DNA of 64,000 nt from Sphingopyxis macrogoltabida. GTDB taxonomy: Bacteria; Pseudomonadota; Alphaproteobacteria; Sphingomonadales; Sphingomonadaceae. The notes below the pieces were generated by a model that was given only the letters and a program-made list of their open reading frames with translations, did not search any database and had not been told where the DNA came from. Below, in pieces: positions 15,430 to 24,724 of this stretch (within the stretch, counting starts at the first letter, position 1; the number at the start of each line of letters is the position of its first letter). The stretch lies in assembly GCF_001307295.1 (NCBI RefSeq), contig NZ_CP012700.1:313001-377000 (forward strand), in the 5' to 3' direction. A program made the translations under genes and the position numbers.

Positions 15430-16995
15430 TTAGGGTTTTCCGGACGCGAGCGCATCGCGGGCGCCGCGCCAACCCATATATTGTTCGGCGAGCATCCAGT
15501 CCTGCCGCGCGAGCTGCGGGTCGGAGAGGCTGATCGCTCCGGCTTGATCGAGCAGGCGCCCCGCCTTGGCCGCCGCATCGCCCGCGAGAAGCGGGTAGCT
15601 CTTTGCGAGTGCGTGGACCTCCCACCCCGCCGGAACATGGCGATAGGTATCGACATAGGTCTCGCCGTCGGCACGCGTCACCATGATGTCGGTCGAGAAA
15701 TTGGTCTGGATCGGCGACAGCCTGTCGATGCCCGCGACGAAGTCGGCGGCGAGGCCCTTCGCTTCGGCATCGCCGACCTCCGGGATCAGCGCGAGCGTCG
15801 CCATGGCGGAGATCGAAGGCGTTTCGGTGCGCAGGCTGTTGTCGGGATAGTCGGCCCAGTTGACCCCCGCTTTCGGCCGCCGCCGCATCAGCCATTCGAC
15901 CGCCCGGCTCCGCGCCGTACGCACCTTTTCCTGCAACGCCGGTTCGCCTTTCAGTGCGGCATCGATCTCGCGCAGCGCGATGACCGCGAAGGCGGTGACA
16001 TAGGTCGCGGCATTGTCGGGCCGGTCGGCGGCGTCCATCGCGCTCGACCACCAGCCTTCGCGATTTTGCGCCGCGAGCAGCGCCTCGACGACGGGCACGG
16101 GTGGCGTCCGGTCCGCGGCACCATAGGCCTTGAGCGTCCACAGCGACACGACGGTAAAGGGCGCGCCTTCGACCATGACGCAATGGCAGCCGCCGCCCAT
16201 GAACTTGGCGACCATCGCGTCGAAGCGCGACAATTTGTCGGCGGCCGTGGCCTTGTCGACCGCGATCAACTGCGCGAGTCCCCAGAAAATCTTGCCGTTG
16301 GTCGCCTTTTCGGTGTCGCCCAGCGCGCTGACGACGGCGTTGGCGATCACCGGTTCGGTTGCCGTCACCGTCTTGTCGAAGCCCGCCTCGACCGCCGCCT
16401 GGTCGAATGCGACCGCCTGCGCGCTATAATACCAGCCCCCGCCGGCCAGCGCTGCAACCGCCAGCGCGGCGGCGGCACCGAGTGCGAGGGACGGGAAGCG
16501 CCGCCGGGATACGGGCGCGCGTCCTGCCGCATCGGCCGGGGTCGCGAGCGGAGCGCCGCCGCCGAGGCGCCGGTCGATTGCCGCGAGTACGCGTTGCCAA
16601 GCCGGATGGGCCGCATTGCCGTCGAATTTCGACAGATCGACGACGTTGACGTTGTAAAATTCGGCGGGCAGCGCCTCCGGGTCCATCTTCTCCAGCCCGA
16701 TCGCGACGAGCGAACCGCGATCGAGGCCGATGCGGCTTTCGATGCGGACCCAGCGGCGCTGGATCGCGGCGGGCGTCCAGCACCCTAGCACGACCTTGGC
16801 GCCCTTGACCGCGCGGTCGATGACGTCGGGAAATTCTGCCCCGGCGTCGATTCCCTCGGCGTCGAAAAAGACATGGTGGCCGCGCGCGGTCAGCAGGTCG
16901 CGAATCTGCGACGCCTTGACGGCGTCGGCGCGGCTGTAGCTGATGAAAATATCATAGGGGCGTTCGGTCGCATCGCCCGCTGCATTTTCCGTCAT
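15430..16995 (-). CDS. TIR domain-transmembrane-toroid protein
   Basis: A 521-residue protein of unusual architecture. Residues about 13-145 form a TIR domain: YDIFISYSRADA, VFFDAEGI, and CWTPAAIQRRWVRIES with Glu86 where TIR NADases carry the catalytic Glu. One membrane helix follows at about 168-190. The remaining 330 residues are helical and resemble alpha/alpha-toroid (squalene-cyclase/prenyltransferase-like) repeats, with a QW-type segment NREGWWSSAMD then TYVTAFAVIALREI. The start was set at M of MTENAAGD because the upstream extension is Cys-rich and unlike the family. It is divergent from creD. NAD cleavage or immune signalling is inference. Confidence 0.8.
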   Translation of the reverse strand: MTENAAGDATERPYDIFISYSRADAVKASQIRDLLTARGHHVFFDAEGIDAGAEFPDVIDRAVKGAKVVLGCWTPAAIQRRWVRIESRIGLDRGSLVAIGLEKMDPEALPAEFYNVNVVDLSKFDGNAAHPAWQRVLAAIDRRLGGGAPLATPADAAGRAPVSRRRFPSLALGAAAALAVAALAGGGWYYSAQAVAFDQAAVEAGFDKTVTATEPVIANAVVSALGDTEKATNGKIFWGLAQLIAVDKATAADKLSRFDAMVAKFMGGGCHCVMVEGAPFTVVSLWTLKAYGAADRTPPVPVVEALLAAQNREGWWSSAMDAADRPDNAATYVTAFAVIALREIDAALKGEPALQEKVRTARSRAVEWLMRRRPKAGVNWADYPDNSLRTETPSISAMATLALIPEVGDAEAKGLAADFVAGIDRLSPIQTNFSTDIMVTRADGETYVDTYRHVPAGWEVHALAKSYPLLAGDAAAKAGRLLDQAGAISLSDPQLARQDWMLAEQYMGWRGARDALASGKP

Positions 16996-17174
16996 CGTCA
17001 CTGCAATCCCGCAAATTTTCGCTTGTGCCGCGAAATCTGCCTTCAGCGATAGCAGCCCCGCCGATGTTGGCAAGCATCGGCAATCACAGGCGCAATCCAC
17101 CGCAAGCCGCTTGACCATGTCGATGAAGCGTGCAAATCCATCGACGAATTGAACCGATAGGAGAACTCATTCCC

Positions 17175-18656
17175 ATGGCTCAAGCCCCCCGAAATGCCTC
17201 CGTTCCCGCCGCCGCGCCGCCCAATCCTCCGGCGCGCGGCGAACGCAGTCCCGGCGTCAAGCTGGTCATTGCGGTGTTCATCGCGGTTGCGCTGATGGTT
17301 CCCTTGCTGATGGTCTATGGCCTGCTCTGGGACCGCCAGCAGCAGGCCGAAACCGCGCAAGCCTCGATCGGGCAGGGGTGGGGCGGGCAGCAGACGATCG
17401 CCGGGCCGGTGATCGTCATTCCCTATCGCGCCACCGAAACGCAGACGGTCACCGAAAACGGCCGTGATGTGACGCGTTCGGTCAACATGATCCGCAACCT
17501 CTATCTCTCGCCGCAGAGCAACACGGCCGAGGTGACGATCAAGCCCGAGAAGCGGAAAAAGGCGATTTACGAAACCGTCGTCTATGAAAGCCAGATCGCG
17601 GGCAGCGCCGAATTCGTCCTGCCCGCCGATATTGCGCGCTATGGCGTGACGCGCGACGCACTGATGCTCGACCGCGCCGAGGTGCGGCTGGGGGTCAGCG
17701 ACGCGCGCGGGCTTGTCGATGGCAACAGCCTGAGCATCGACGGCACGCCGCTGGCGCTCCAGCCGGGCAAGGGGCTGCTATCGACCGGAAATTCGGGGAC
17801 CTTTGCTTTCGTCGACTGGAGCGCCGCGGCGCCGATGAAGGTCGATTACCGGGTCGGCGTCCGCGGGCTCGGCGATTTCAAGCTGATCCCGCGCGGGGTC
17901 GACACGCGCTGGACGGTCAAGTCGAGCTGGCCCAACCCGAGCTTCGGCGGCGATTTCCTGCCCGCGAAGCGCAATGTGACGGGCAGCGGCTTCACCGCGA
18001 CCTATGCGATCCCCAACCTCGCGCTGGGGCAGGCGCAGGTGCTGACCGGCGACCTGTCGCCGCCGGTGACGACCAATTATGGCGGACGCGGTTATATGGA
18101 GCCGGTGCCGGTCGAGGTCGCCGTCGCTGCCGACACCGCCGCCGAGGCGTCGGGCGGCACCGCAAAGGCGGTCGCGATCAGCTTGATCGAGCCCGTCGAC
18201 CTCTACAGCCAGGTCGACCGCAGCATCAAATATGGCTTCCTGTTCATCGGCTTCACCTTCGTCGCCTTCCTGATGTTCGACATCATCGCGGGAGCGCGGG
18301 TCGCGGCGGCCGAATATCTGCTCACCGGCGTCGCGCTGGTGCTGTTCTTCGTACTGTTGCTCGCCTTTGCCGAAGTGATCGGCTTCACGCCCGCCTATTT
18401 GCTGGCGTCGGCGGCGATCATCGGGCTGCTCGCGGCGTATAGCGCGGCGGTACTCAAGAGCTGGAAGCGCGCCCGCTTCCTCGCCGCGATGCTGATCGGA
18501 CTCTATGCCTTGCTCTATGTCCTGCTCAACCTCGAGGCCTATTCGCTGCTGATCGGTTCGGTGCTGATGTTCTTTGCGCTCGCGGGCGTGATGTACATGA
18601 CGCGCAACATCGACTGGGGCGGATTGGGGAAGAAGGAGGAGCCGGTGGCGGCCTAG
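17175..18656 (+). CDS. creD: CreD-family inner membrane protein
   Basis: A 493-residue membrane protein. It has one N-terminal helix (about 30-52), a long periplasmic beta-rich domain (about 55-345), and a C-terminal cluster of about five helices from YGFLFIGFTFVAFLMFD to MFFALAGVMYMT. This layout and the DLYSQVDRSIKYGFLFIGF stretch identify CreD, known in E. coli as an envelope protein of the CreBC regulon. No creBC two-component genes lie nearby. The ATG at 17175 is preceded by AGGAGA; an earlier in-frame start would add residues before the usual N-terminus. Confidence 0.93.
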   Translation: MAQAPRNASVPAAAPPNPPARGERSPGVKLVIAVFIAVALMVPLLMVYGLLWDRQQQAETAQASIGQGWGGQQTIAGPVIVIPYRATETQTVTENGRDVTRSVNMIRNLYLSPQSNTAEVTIKPEKRKKAIYETVVYESQIAGSAEFVLPADIARYGVTRDALMLDRAEVRLGVSDARGLVDGNSLSIDGTPLALQPGKGLLSTGNSGTFAFVDWSAAAPMKVDYRVGVRGLGDFKLIPRGVDTRWTVKSSWPNPSFGGDFLPAKRNVTGSGFTATYAIPNLALGQAQVLTGDLSPPVTTNYGGRGYMEPVPVEVAVAADTAAEASGGTAKAVAISLIEPVDLYSQVDRSIKYGFLFIGFTFVAFLMFDIIAGARVAAAEYLLTGVALVLFFVLLLAFAEVIGFTPAYLLASAAIIGLLAAYSAAVLKSWKRARFLAAMLIGLYALLYVLLNLEAYSLLIGSVLMFFALAGVMYMTRNIDWGGLGKKEEPVAA

Positions 18657-18665
18657 CATTTCGCG

Positions 18666-18813
18666 ATCCTCCCCATCGACTTGTGATGGGGAGGTGGCAG
18701 CCTCAACGAGGCTGACGGAGGGGTTATGACCTCGTAGCTTAGCGTACGGCTTCGGCCCCTCCACCGCCGCTTCGCGGCGGTCCCCCTCCCCCTCGCAAGT
18801 CGATGGGGAGGAT
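18666..18813. repeat. MITE-like intergenic element with 20-bp inverted ends
   Basis: The ends ATCCTCCCCATCGACTTGTG (18666-) and, on the other strand, ATCCTCCCCATCGACTTGCG (18813-) are inverted repeats with one mismatch. The interior carries CCGCCGCTTCGCGGCGG and other short hairpins. The whole 148 bp has no coding frame and fills the gap between the convergent creD and hydroxyacid oxidase genes. Confidence 0.75.
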
Positions 18814-18818
18814 ATTTT

Positions 18819-19967
18819 CTACCGCCAGCGCAGATTGTGGGGGCCGAGATCCGCGAGGGTCTTGGCCCCCATCAGCTTCATCCCGCGTTCGATCTCGGCG
18901 CGGAGCAGCCCGACCGCGCGGCTGACGCCGTCTTCGCCCGCCGCGGCGAGCGCGTAGAGATAGAGCCGGCCGCCCGAGCAGGCTTTCGCGCCGACCGACA
19001 GCGCCTTCAGGACATGGGTGCCGCGCGTGATGCCGCCGTCGCAGATCACCTCGATCCGGTCGCCGACCGCGTCGACGATTTCGGCGAGCGCGTCGAAGGG
19101 CGAAATACTGCCGTCGAGCTGGCGCCCGCCGTGGTTCGACACCATGATCGCCGTGGCGCCGATATCGACCGCGCGCTTCGCGTCTTCGACAGCAGCGATG
19201 CCCTTGAGGCAGAAGGGGCCGTCCCATTCCTTGCGGATCGCCTCCGCGCGCCGCCAGTCGAGGCTCTGGTCGAGCATCGAGGTAAAATATTCGGCGACCG
19301 ACTTGGGGACGCTTGATCCTTCGGAGACATGCGTCGCGAGATTGGGCAGGCTGAATTTCTCGCGGAGGACATAGTTCAGCCCCCAGCCGGGCTTGATCGC
19401 GTAGCTCAGCATGTTGCGCGCGGTAAAGCGCGGCGGCGACGTGAATCCCGACCGCAGGCAGCGCTCGCGGTTGCCGCCGACGATCGTGTCGACGGTCAGC
19501 GCGACGGCGTCGAACTTCGCAGCGCGCGCGGCGTCGAGCATCGCCTTGTTGAGGCCTTCGTCGTGGTGGACGTAGAGCTGGAACAGCTTGGGCCCGTCGG
19601 TGAGCGCCCCCGCATCGGCGAGGCCGATCGTCGCGAGGCTGGAGATGCCCGCGACGGTCCCGGCGTTCGCGGCGGCGCGGAGGACGGCGCGTTCGCCCTG
19701 CCAGTGAAAGAGACGCTGGAGCGCGGTCGGCGACAGGAACAGCGGCATCGCCATCTCGCGCCCGAACAGCGTCGTGCGCATGTCGATGCTTTCGACCCCG
19801 GCGAGGACGCGCGGGATCAGGTCGCAGCGGTCGAACGCATCGCGGTTACGGCGGCGGGTCACCTCGTCGTCGGCCGCCCCGTCGATATAGTCGAACACCG
19901 GCCAGGGCAGGCGGCGTTTCGCCAGCGCGCGAAAGTCTTCGATATTGTGGCAGTCGGTCAGGCGCAT
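18819..19967 (-). CDS. FMN-dependent alpha-hydroxy-acid oxidase/dehydrogenase (LldD-like)
   Basis: A 382-residue TIM-barrel flavoprotein oxidising an L-2-hydroxy acid such as lactate. Visible signatures are VFDYIDGAADDE near the N-terminus, FLSPTALQRLFHWQGE, and the catalytic SNHGGRQLDGS (His and Arg) followed by ICDGGITRGTHVLKALSVGA. The usual phosphate-site GRxYLYGL is altered to SGGRLYLYALAA. It is the last gene of a five-gene operon, 19 bp after the FAD oxidoreductase. The exact substrate is open; L-lactate is the default for this family. Confidence 0.92.
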   Translation of the reverse strand: MRLTDCHNIEDFRALAKRRLPWPVFDYIDGAADDEVTRRRNRDAFDRCDLIPRVLAGVESIDMRTTLFGREMAMPLFLSPTALQRLFHWQGERAVLRAAANAGTVAGISSLATIGLADAGALTDGPKLFQLYVHHDEGLNKAMLDAARAAKFDAVALTVDTIVGGNRERCLRSGFTSPPRFTARNMLSYAIKPGWGLNYVLREKFSLPNLATHVSEGSSVPKSVAEYFTSMLDQSLDWRRAEAIRKEWDGPFCLKGIAAVEDAKRAVDIGATAIMVSNHGGRQLDGSISPFDALAEIVDAVGDRIEVICDGGITRGTHVLKALSVGAKACSGGRLYLYALAAAGEDGVSRAVGLLRAEIERGMKLMGAKTLADLGPHNLRWR

Positions 19968-19986
19968 GCTTCCCCCCGGAGCGAAA

Positions 19987-21258
19987 TCAGGATGGCGGCG
20001 GGGGCGGCGTGACGATGCCGCCCGTCAACCGGGCGAGCGCCCAGCGCGGCTCGACCGGGCGTCCGGCGTCGGCGACATGCGCCGCGACGCGCGCGCCGAT
20101 CGCGGGGGCCAGCGCGAAGGCGCGTCCCGCGCCGCCGCCGACGACCCACGCGCGCGGATGGTCGGGCAGACGGTCGAGCAGCAGGTCGCCGGTGGCGGTG
20201 CGGCAATCGTGCACCGCGGCGCTGGCGACGACCGGTGCGGTGCCGATGCGCGGCAGTCGGCTGGCAAGCCACTGGCGGACATCGGCGAGCGCGCGTTCGT
20301 CGGCGCGCCGGTCGAAGCTGTCGGGATCGACGCTGGCATCGCCCGTGCTGCGCCAGCAGCGCACGCCCTCGCCCTCGATGTCGGGAAGCGCGGTAAAGCC
20401 ATAGGCGCGGTCGATAAAGGCGGGCATGGCGGGCGGGCGATATTGCAGGTCGCCCTGTCCGGGGCCGAATTGGAAGACCTGGCTGCGCACCGCCGAAAGC
20501 CGCTGCGGCGTCAGCAACTGCGGGAAGAGTTCGGTCAGCCACGCGCCGCAGGCATAGACGATGCTGCCTGCCGTGCCGCCGTCGGGGAGGGCATAGACAT
20601 CGCGGCGCTTGTCGCGGAGCGGGGCGGGCATCACCACCGCCTCGGGCTCTACCTGTGCGTCGAGCAAGGTTTCGAGGACGCCGCGGCGCCCGGCCAGCAT
20701 GGCGGCCTTGTCGGCGATATAGGCCGCTTCGCCCGCGTGCCAGGCGATCTGGGTGAAGCGGTTCCTGAGCTTGTCGCCGCTTTCGCGCTCGCTGCCGCGC
20801 GGTGCAGCGGCCGGGTCGGTTGCGGCGAGCGTCGTCAGCGCCTGGCACGGCGTCAGGATCGGCAAGCTGGCGGTGTCGGAAAGCCTGTCCCACGCCGCAT
20901 AGCTGTCGGAGACGAGGCTGGCGTAAAGCGCGTCGCCGCCCTGCGCCGGGTCGAGCAGCATCGACGGCAGGTTCGACGCGGCGCGGCCGTTGCCCGCGCC
21001 ATAGGCGTCGAACAGCCGGACGCTTTTGCCCTGCCGGACAATGTGCCACACGGTCCACGCACCGAGCGCGCCGGCGCCGACGACCGCGACGTCGACATGA
21101 CTCTCCGGTGCCTTGGCGCCCTTGCGCTTGCGTGATTTGCGCGGCTCGGGTGGATCCTTCGGCTTCGGTTCCTTCTTCTCCCTTGCCGCGGCGCCGACCG
21201 CGAGTGCGGCAGGGACGGCGGCGAGCGATGCGAGCAGCTTGCGGCGATCGAGGCTCAT
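19987..21258 (-). CDS. Tat-exported FAD-dependent oxidoreductase (DAO family)
   Basis: A 423-residue D-amino-acid-oxidase-type flavoprotein. The N-terminus MSLDRRKLLASLAAVPAALA is a twin-arginine signal, followed by a Lys/Pro-rich linker (residues about 26-50). The FAD-binding motif VDVAVVGAGALGAWTVWHI comes next, with the C-terminal WVVGGGAGRAFALAPAIG. The family oxidises amine or hydroxy groups with FAD. The ATG overlaps the stop of the upstream ManA-like gene by four bases, fixing this start although the frame stays open further upstream. The substrate is unknown, but periplasmic action is likely. Confidence 0.9.
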   Translation of the reverse strand: MSLDRRKLLASLAAVPAALAVGAAAREKKEPKPKDPPEPRKSRKRKGAKAPESHVDVAVVGAGALGAWTVWHIVRQGKSVRLFDAYGAGNGRAASNLPSMLLDPAQGGDALYASLVSDSYAAWDRLSDTASLPILTPCQALTTLAATDPAAAPRGSERESGDKLRNRFTQIAWHAGEAAYIADKAAMLAGRRGVLETLLDAQVEPEAVVMPAPLRDKRRDVYALPDGGTAGSIVYACGAWLTELFPQLLTPQRLSAVRSQVFQFGPGQGDLQYRPPAMPAFIDRAYGFTALPDIEGEGVRCWRSTGDASVDPDSFDRRADERALADVRQWLASRLPRIGTAPVVASAAVHDCRTATGDLLLDRLPDHPRAWVVGGGAGRAFALAPAIGARVAAHVADAGRPVEPRWALARLTGGIVTPPPPPS

Positions 21259-22076
21259 GCGGCGGTCGCCCAGGCGATCAGCGCCCTGCCGCTGCCGGCG
21301 AGTGCGGCGAGGTTCGCGGCATCGTCGAACAGCCAGCATTCGCCGGGCCGCCACGGCTCGCCGTCGATCTCTCCCGAACCGTCGACGGGGATGAACCAGA
21401 CGGGGCCAGAGGCGCCGAGATCGGGAAGCGCGGCGAAATCGTCGAGGTGCGCATCGACAAGGCCGAATTTCGGGCCGTCGACGAGGCGGTCGACGCCGAC
21501 CGCGATCGGCGTCCGAAGGTTCGGCGTCAGATAGGGGCCGGGGTCGGCGCAGGCCATCGCCTCCTCGAGATGCAGGTCGCGCGGGCGGCCATAGTCGTAG
21601 AGGCGATAGGTAATGTCGGCATATTGCTGGACCTCGACCAAGGTCAGGCCACCGCCGATCGCGTGGATCGTGCCGGGCGTGACGTGGAAATGATCGCCCG
21701 GCGCGACCGGTTTCCAGTCGATCAGTTCCTCGATGCTGCCGTCGAGCGCGGCGTCGCGCAGTTCTTCGGGCGCGATGCGCTGTTCGAGGCCGAGGCCGAT
21801 CGCCGCGTCGTCGTCGGCGTCGAGGATCACCCACGCCTCTTCCTTGCCCTGCCGCGCGCCGACCGCTTGTGCCCCGGCGTCGTCGGGGTGGACCTGCACC
21901 GACAGCGCTTCGGAGGTGAAGAGATATTTGATCAGCAGCGCCGGTTCGGGGCGTCCGTCGGGGAGTTCGAACCAGATTTCGCCGATACGCTCGCCGCCGG
22001 CATCGAACAGCGGGCCGATGTCGGTGCGGCCCCACGGCTTGGCGACGCGGCGGGGGGTGAGGCGGGTTACAGGCAT
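21255..22076 (-). CDS. Class I mannose-6-phosphate isomerase-like protein
   Basis: A 273-residue cupin-fold protein with the zinc and active-site motifs of class I phosphomannose isomerases: VQVHPDD, GKEEAWVILDA, FHVTPGTIHAIGGG, and VEVQQYADITYRLYDYGRPR. It is shorter than the E. coli enzyme (about 390), lacking the inserted helical domain, as usual in the short YvyI-like group. It interconverts mannose-6-P and fructose-6-P in the family. In this operon (4 bp after the amidohydrolase, 4-bp overlap with the FAD oxidoreductase) a different phospho-sugar or non-sugar role is possible. Confidence 0.9.
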   Translation of the reverse strand: MPVTRLTPRRVAKPWGRTDIGPLFDAGGERIGEIWFELPDGRPEPALLIKYLFTSEALSVQVHPDDAGAQAVGARQGKEEAWVILDADDDAAIGLGLEQRIAPEELRDAALDGSIEELIDWKPVAPGDHFHVTPGTIHAIGGGLTLVEVQQYADITYRLYDYGRPRDLHLEEAMACADPGPYLTPNLRTPIAVGVDRLVDGPKFGLVDAHLDDFAALPDLGASGPVWFIPVDGSGEIDGEPWRPGECWLFDDAANLAALAGSGRALIAWATAA

Positions 22077-22080
22077 CGGG

Positions 22081-23727
22081 TCACTCCTTCCGCTTGTAAT
22101 ACCGATATCCCCCGATCCAGGTTTCGAGCGGCGCCATGCGGCGGATCTCGTCGGGGCTCGCCATCAGCGGATCGCCGTCGACGATCAGGAAGTCGGCGCG
22201 CATCCCTGGCATCAGCGTGCCGAGCCGGTCTTCGGCGAAGGCGGCGAAGGCGGCGGTGCGGGTGAAGCCGTCGAGCGCGGTTTCGCGTGTCACCGCTTCT
22301 TCGGGATGCCAGCCGCCGAACGGCTGGCCCGCGGCATCGGTGCGCGAAATGGCGGCGGCGATGCCGGGGAAGGGGTTCGAACTTTCGACAGGCACGTCGG
22401 AGCCGAAGGCGAGGCGGACGCCGGCGTTTTCGAGGCTGCGCCACGCATAGGCGCCCTTGAGCCGGTCGGGGCCCAGCCGCGCCTCGGCCATCAGGCGGTC
22501 CGACGGCTGGTGGATCGGCTGCATCGAGGCGATGACCTTCAATTGCGCGAAACGTGCAATGTCGGCGAGGTCGATGACCTGCGCATGTTCGATCCGCCAG
22601 CGCCGCTCGCCGGGCAGGTCGGCGGTCAGGTCGCCGATTGCGGCGAGCGCTTCGGCGTTGGCGGCATCTCCGATCGCGTGGATCGCGACCTGGAAATTGT
22701 CCATCGATGCGCGCACCATCTTGTTGCGGAGCTGCGCGGGGGTCAGCAGCGGCAGGCCCTTCTGCCCCGGCGCGTCGCTATAGGGCTGTTTCAGCCACGC
22801 GCCGCGCGAACCGAGCGCGCCGTCGAGATAGAGCTTGACCCCCACCATGCGCAGCCGGTCGTCGTACAGCCAGGGCGTCGGTTCCTGTCCGGCGATGATC
22901 GCCATATTGTCGATGTCGGCGCCGTAGCTGAGGATGCGGATCGCGAGCTGCTTCTTGTCGCCGGCGCGGCGAAACGCCTGCCAGTCGGCGATCGTCGTGC
23001 CCATGTCGGCGATGCTGGTGATGCCCTGTTCGAGCAGCTTTTGCTGCGCCAGATAGAGGGCGCGGTCGAGGTCGCGCGCCAGCGGCTTGGGCTTGGCATT
23101 GTTGACCAGCGCCATCGCCGCATCGACGAACACGCCGCTCGGCTTGCCGTCCGCCATCTCGATGCGGCCGCCATCGGGCGATTTGCTGGTCGCGCTGACC
23201 TTCGCCGCTGCCATCGCCGCGCTGTTCGCCCAGCCGGCATGGCCGTCGATGCGTTCGAGCCAGACGGGACGGTCGGGAACCGCGGCGTCGAGGTCGGCGG
23301 CGGTCGGGAAACGGCCGAGACCCCATTTTTCCTGATTCCAGCCCGACCCGATGATCCACGGCATTTCGGGGTTCGCCGCGGCATATTTGCGGATCGCCGC
23401 CTGCGCCTCGGCGAGCGATTTCGTCTCCGACAGGTCGAGCAGCATCAGCGAGAAGCCAAAGCCCATGACGTGGCCGTGGGCGTCGATCATGCCCGGAATC
23501 AGCGTGCGGCCTTTGCCGTCCTCCTTGAAATCGGGACGTTCGGGGCGCTTGTCCTTGCGGTCGAGGAGCTGTTTGACCTTGCCGTCGGACGCGATGACCA
23601 GTCCGGTGAAGCGGACGAGCTTGCCGTCCTTGTCGAGCGTGATGCCGTTGACATTGTCGACGAGCGTATCGGCCTGTGCCGGTACGGCGACCAGCGGCAG
23701 CAGCGCGGCAAGGGCGAGGCGTTTCAC
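22081..23727 (-). CDS. Exported amidohydrolase (YtcJ-type, amidohydrolase family 3)
   Basis: A 548-residue metal-dependent hydrolase with a signal peptide (LALAALLPLVAVPAQA). Motifs are GMIDAHGHVMGFG (metal His pair), NQEKWGLGRFPTAADLDAAV and WLERIDGHAGWANSAAM typical of the YtcJ group, HAIGDAANAEAL, RIEHAQVIDLAD, and AFGSDVPVE with the catalytic Asp. The start is GTG at 23727, which overlaps the upstream TGA by three bases; no ATG fits the signal peptide. The substrate of this group is poorly defined (amides, imides, formamides). Confidence 0.92.
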   Translation of the reverse strand: MKRLALAALLPLVAVPAQADTLVDNVNGITLDKDGKLVRFTGLVIASDGKVKQLLDRKDKRPERPDFKEDGKGRTLIPGMIDAHGHVMGFGFSLMLLDLSETKSLAEAQAAIRKYAAANPEMPWIIGSGWNQEKWGLGRFPTAADLDAAVPDRPVWLERIDGHAGWANSAAMAAAKVSATSKSPDGGRIEMADGKPSGVFVDAAMALVNNAKPKPLARDLDRALYLAQQKLLEQGITSIADMGTTIADWQAFRRAGDKKQLAIRILSYGADIDNMAIIAGQEPTPWLYDDRLRMVGVKLYLDGALGSRGAWLKQPYSDAPGQKGLPLLTPAQLRNKMVRASMDNFQVAIHAIGDAANAEALAAIGDLTADLPGERRWRIEHAQVIDLADIARFAQLKVIASMQPIHQPSDRLMAEARLGPDRLKGAYAWRSLENAGVRLAFGSDVPVESSNPFPGIAAAISRTDAAGQPFGGWHPEEAVTRETALDGFTRTAAFAAFAEDRLGTLMPGMRADFLIVDGDPLMASPDEIRRMAPLETWIGGYRYYKRKE

Positions 23728-24602
23728 TTCGGCAGCCTCGTCACCAGCGAACTCGTGTCGCGGCGGCCATGACCGGCCTTTTGAACGTCGGCATAAAATT
23801 GGTCGACGAGGCTCGCGACCGGCAAGGTCGCGCCGTTGAGGCGCGCTTCTTCGAGCGCGAGGCCGAGGTCCTTGCGCATCCAGTCGACCGCGAAGCCGAA
23901 ATCGAATTCGTCCTTCGCCATCGTGCCCCAGCGGTTGAGCATCTGCCAGCTTGCCGCGGCGCCGCCCGACACCGCTTCGAACACCTTGTCGGTGTCGAGG
24001 TCCGACGCCTGCGCAAAGCGGAGCGCCTCGGACAGCCCCTGCAACACGCCGGCGATCGCGATCTGGTTGACCATCTTTGTCGTCTGTCCGGCGCCGGGCC
24101 CACCGATATGGACCATGCGCGCAGCATAGGCGCGCATCACCGGTTCGGCTGCGGCGAAGGCTTCGGGCGTGCCGCCGCACATGATCGACAAGGTGCCGTT
24201 CTGGGCGCCGGCTTCGCCGCCCGAGACGGGGGCGTCGAGGGCGAGCAGCCCGAGCGATTCGGCCTCGACCGAGAGCTGGCGGGCGATGCGGGCCGAAACG
24301 GTGGTGTGGTCGACGAACAGCGCGCCCTTGCGCATCGCCGCAAAGGCGCCGTCGCGGCCCAGCGTGACCTGCGCGAGGTCGTCGTCATTGCCGACGCACG
24401 AGAGTATGACGTCGGCGTCTTTCGCGGCTTCGGCCGGCGTCGATGCCGCCGCGCCGCCATGCTGTGCCACCCAGGCGTCCGCCTTGGCACGGGTGCGGTT
24501 GTAGACAGTGAGGTCATGCCCCGCCTTGACGAGATGGCCCGCCATCGGTCCGCCCATGACGCCGGTGCCGATGAAGCTGATACGCAATTTTTGTTCGCTC
24601 AT
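23724..24602 (-). CDS. Beta-hydroxyacid dehydrogenase (3-hydroxyisobutyrate dehydrogenase family)
   Basis: A 292-residue NAD(P)-dependent dehydrogenase. The Rossmann motif is ISFIGTGVMGGPMAGHL, the substrate loop is DAPVSGGEAGAQNG, and the catalytic Lys is in AGQTTKMVNQI. Members oxidise 3-hydroxyisobutyrate, tartronate semialdehyde or related acids. I chose ATG 24602 because MSEQKLRISF places the Rossmann strand at the usual distance; a longer in-frame N-terminus to 24659 has no support. It is the first gene of the five-gene minus-strand operon. Confidence 0.93.
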   Translation of the reverse strand: MSEQKLRISFIGTGVMGGPMAGHLVKAGHDLTVYNRTRAKADAWVAQHGGAAASTPAEAAKDADVILSCVGNDDDLAQVTLGRDGAFAAMRKGALFVDHTTVSARIARQLSVEAESLGLLALDAPVSGGEAGAQNGTLSIMCGGTPEAFAAAEPVMRAYAARMVHIGGPGAGQTTKMVNQIAIAGVLQGLSEALRFAQASDLDTDKVFEAVSGGAAASWQMLNRWGTMAKDEFDFGFAVDWMRKDLGLALEEARLNGATLPVASLVDQFYADVQKAGHGRRDTSSLVTRLPK

Positions 24603-24724
24603 ATACCGGTCCATAACCATGGTTCGCGCCGGGCGCCAGACATGCGCCGAAGCAATCATCGTGCGGCGCTCGATTAATTCTCGCCCTTCCCCTTAGCTCC
24701 GCTTGTCGTTAGGGCCAGCGCACC

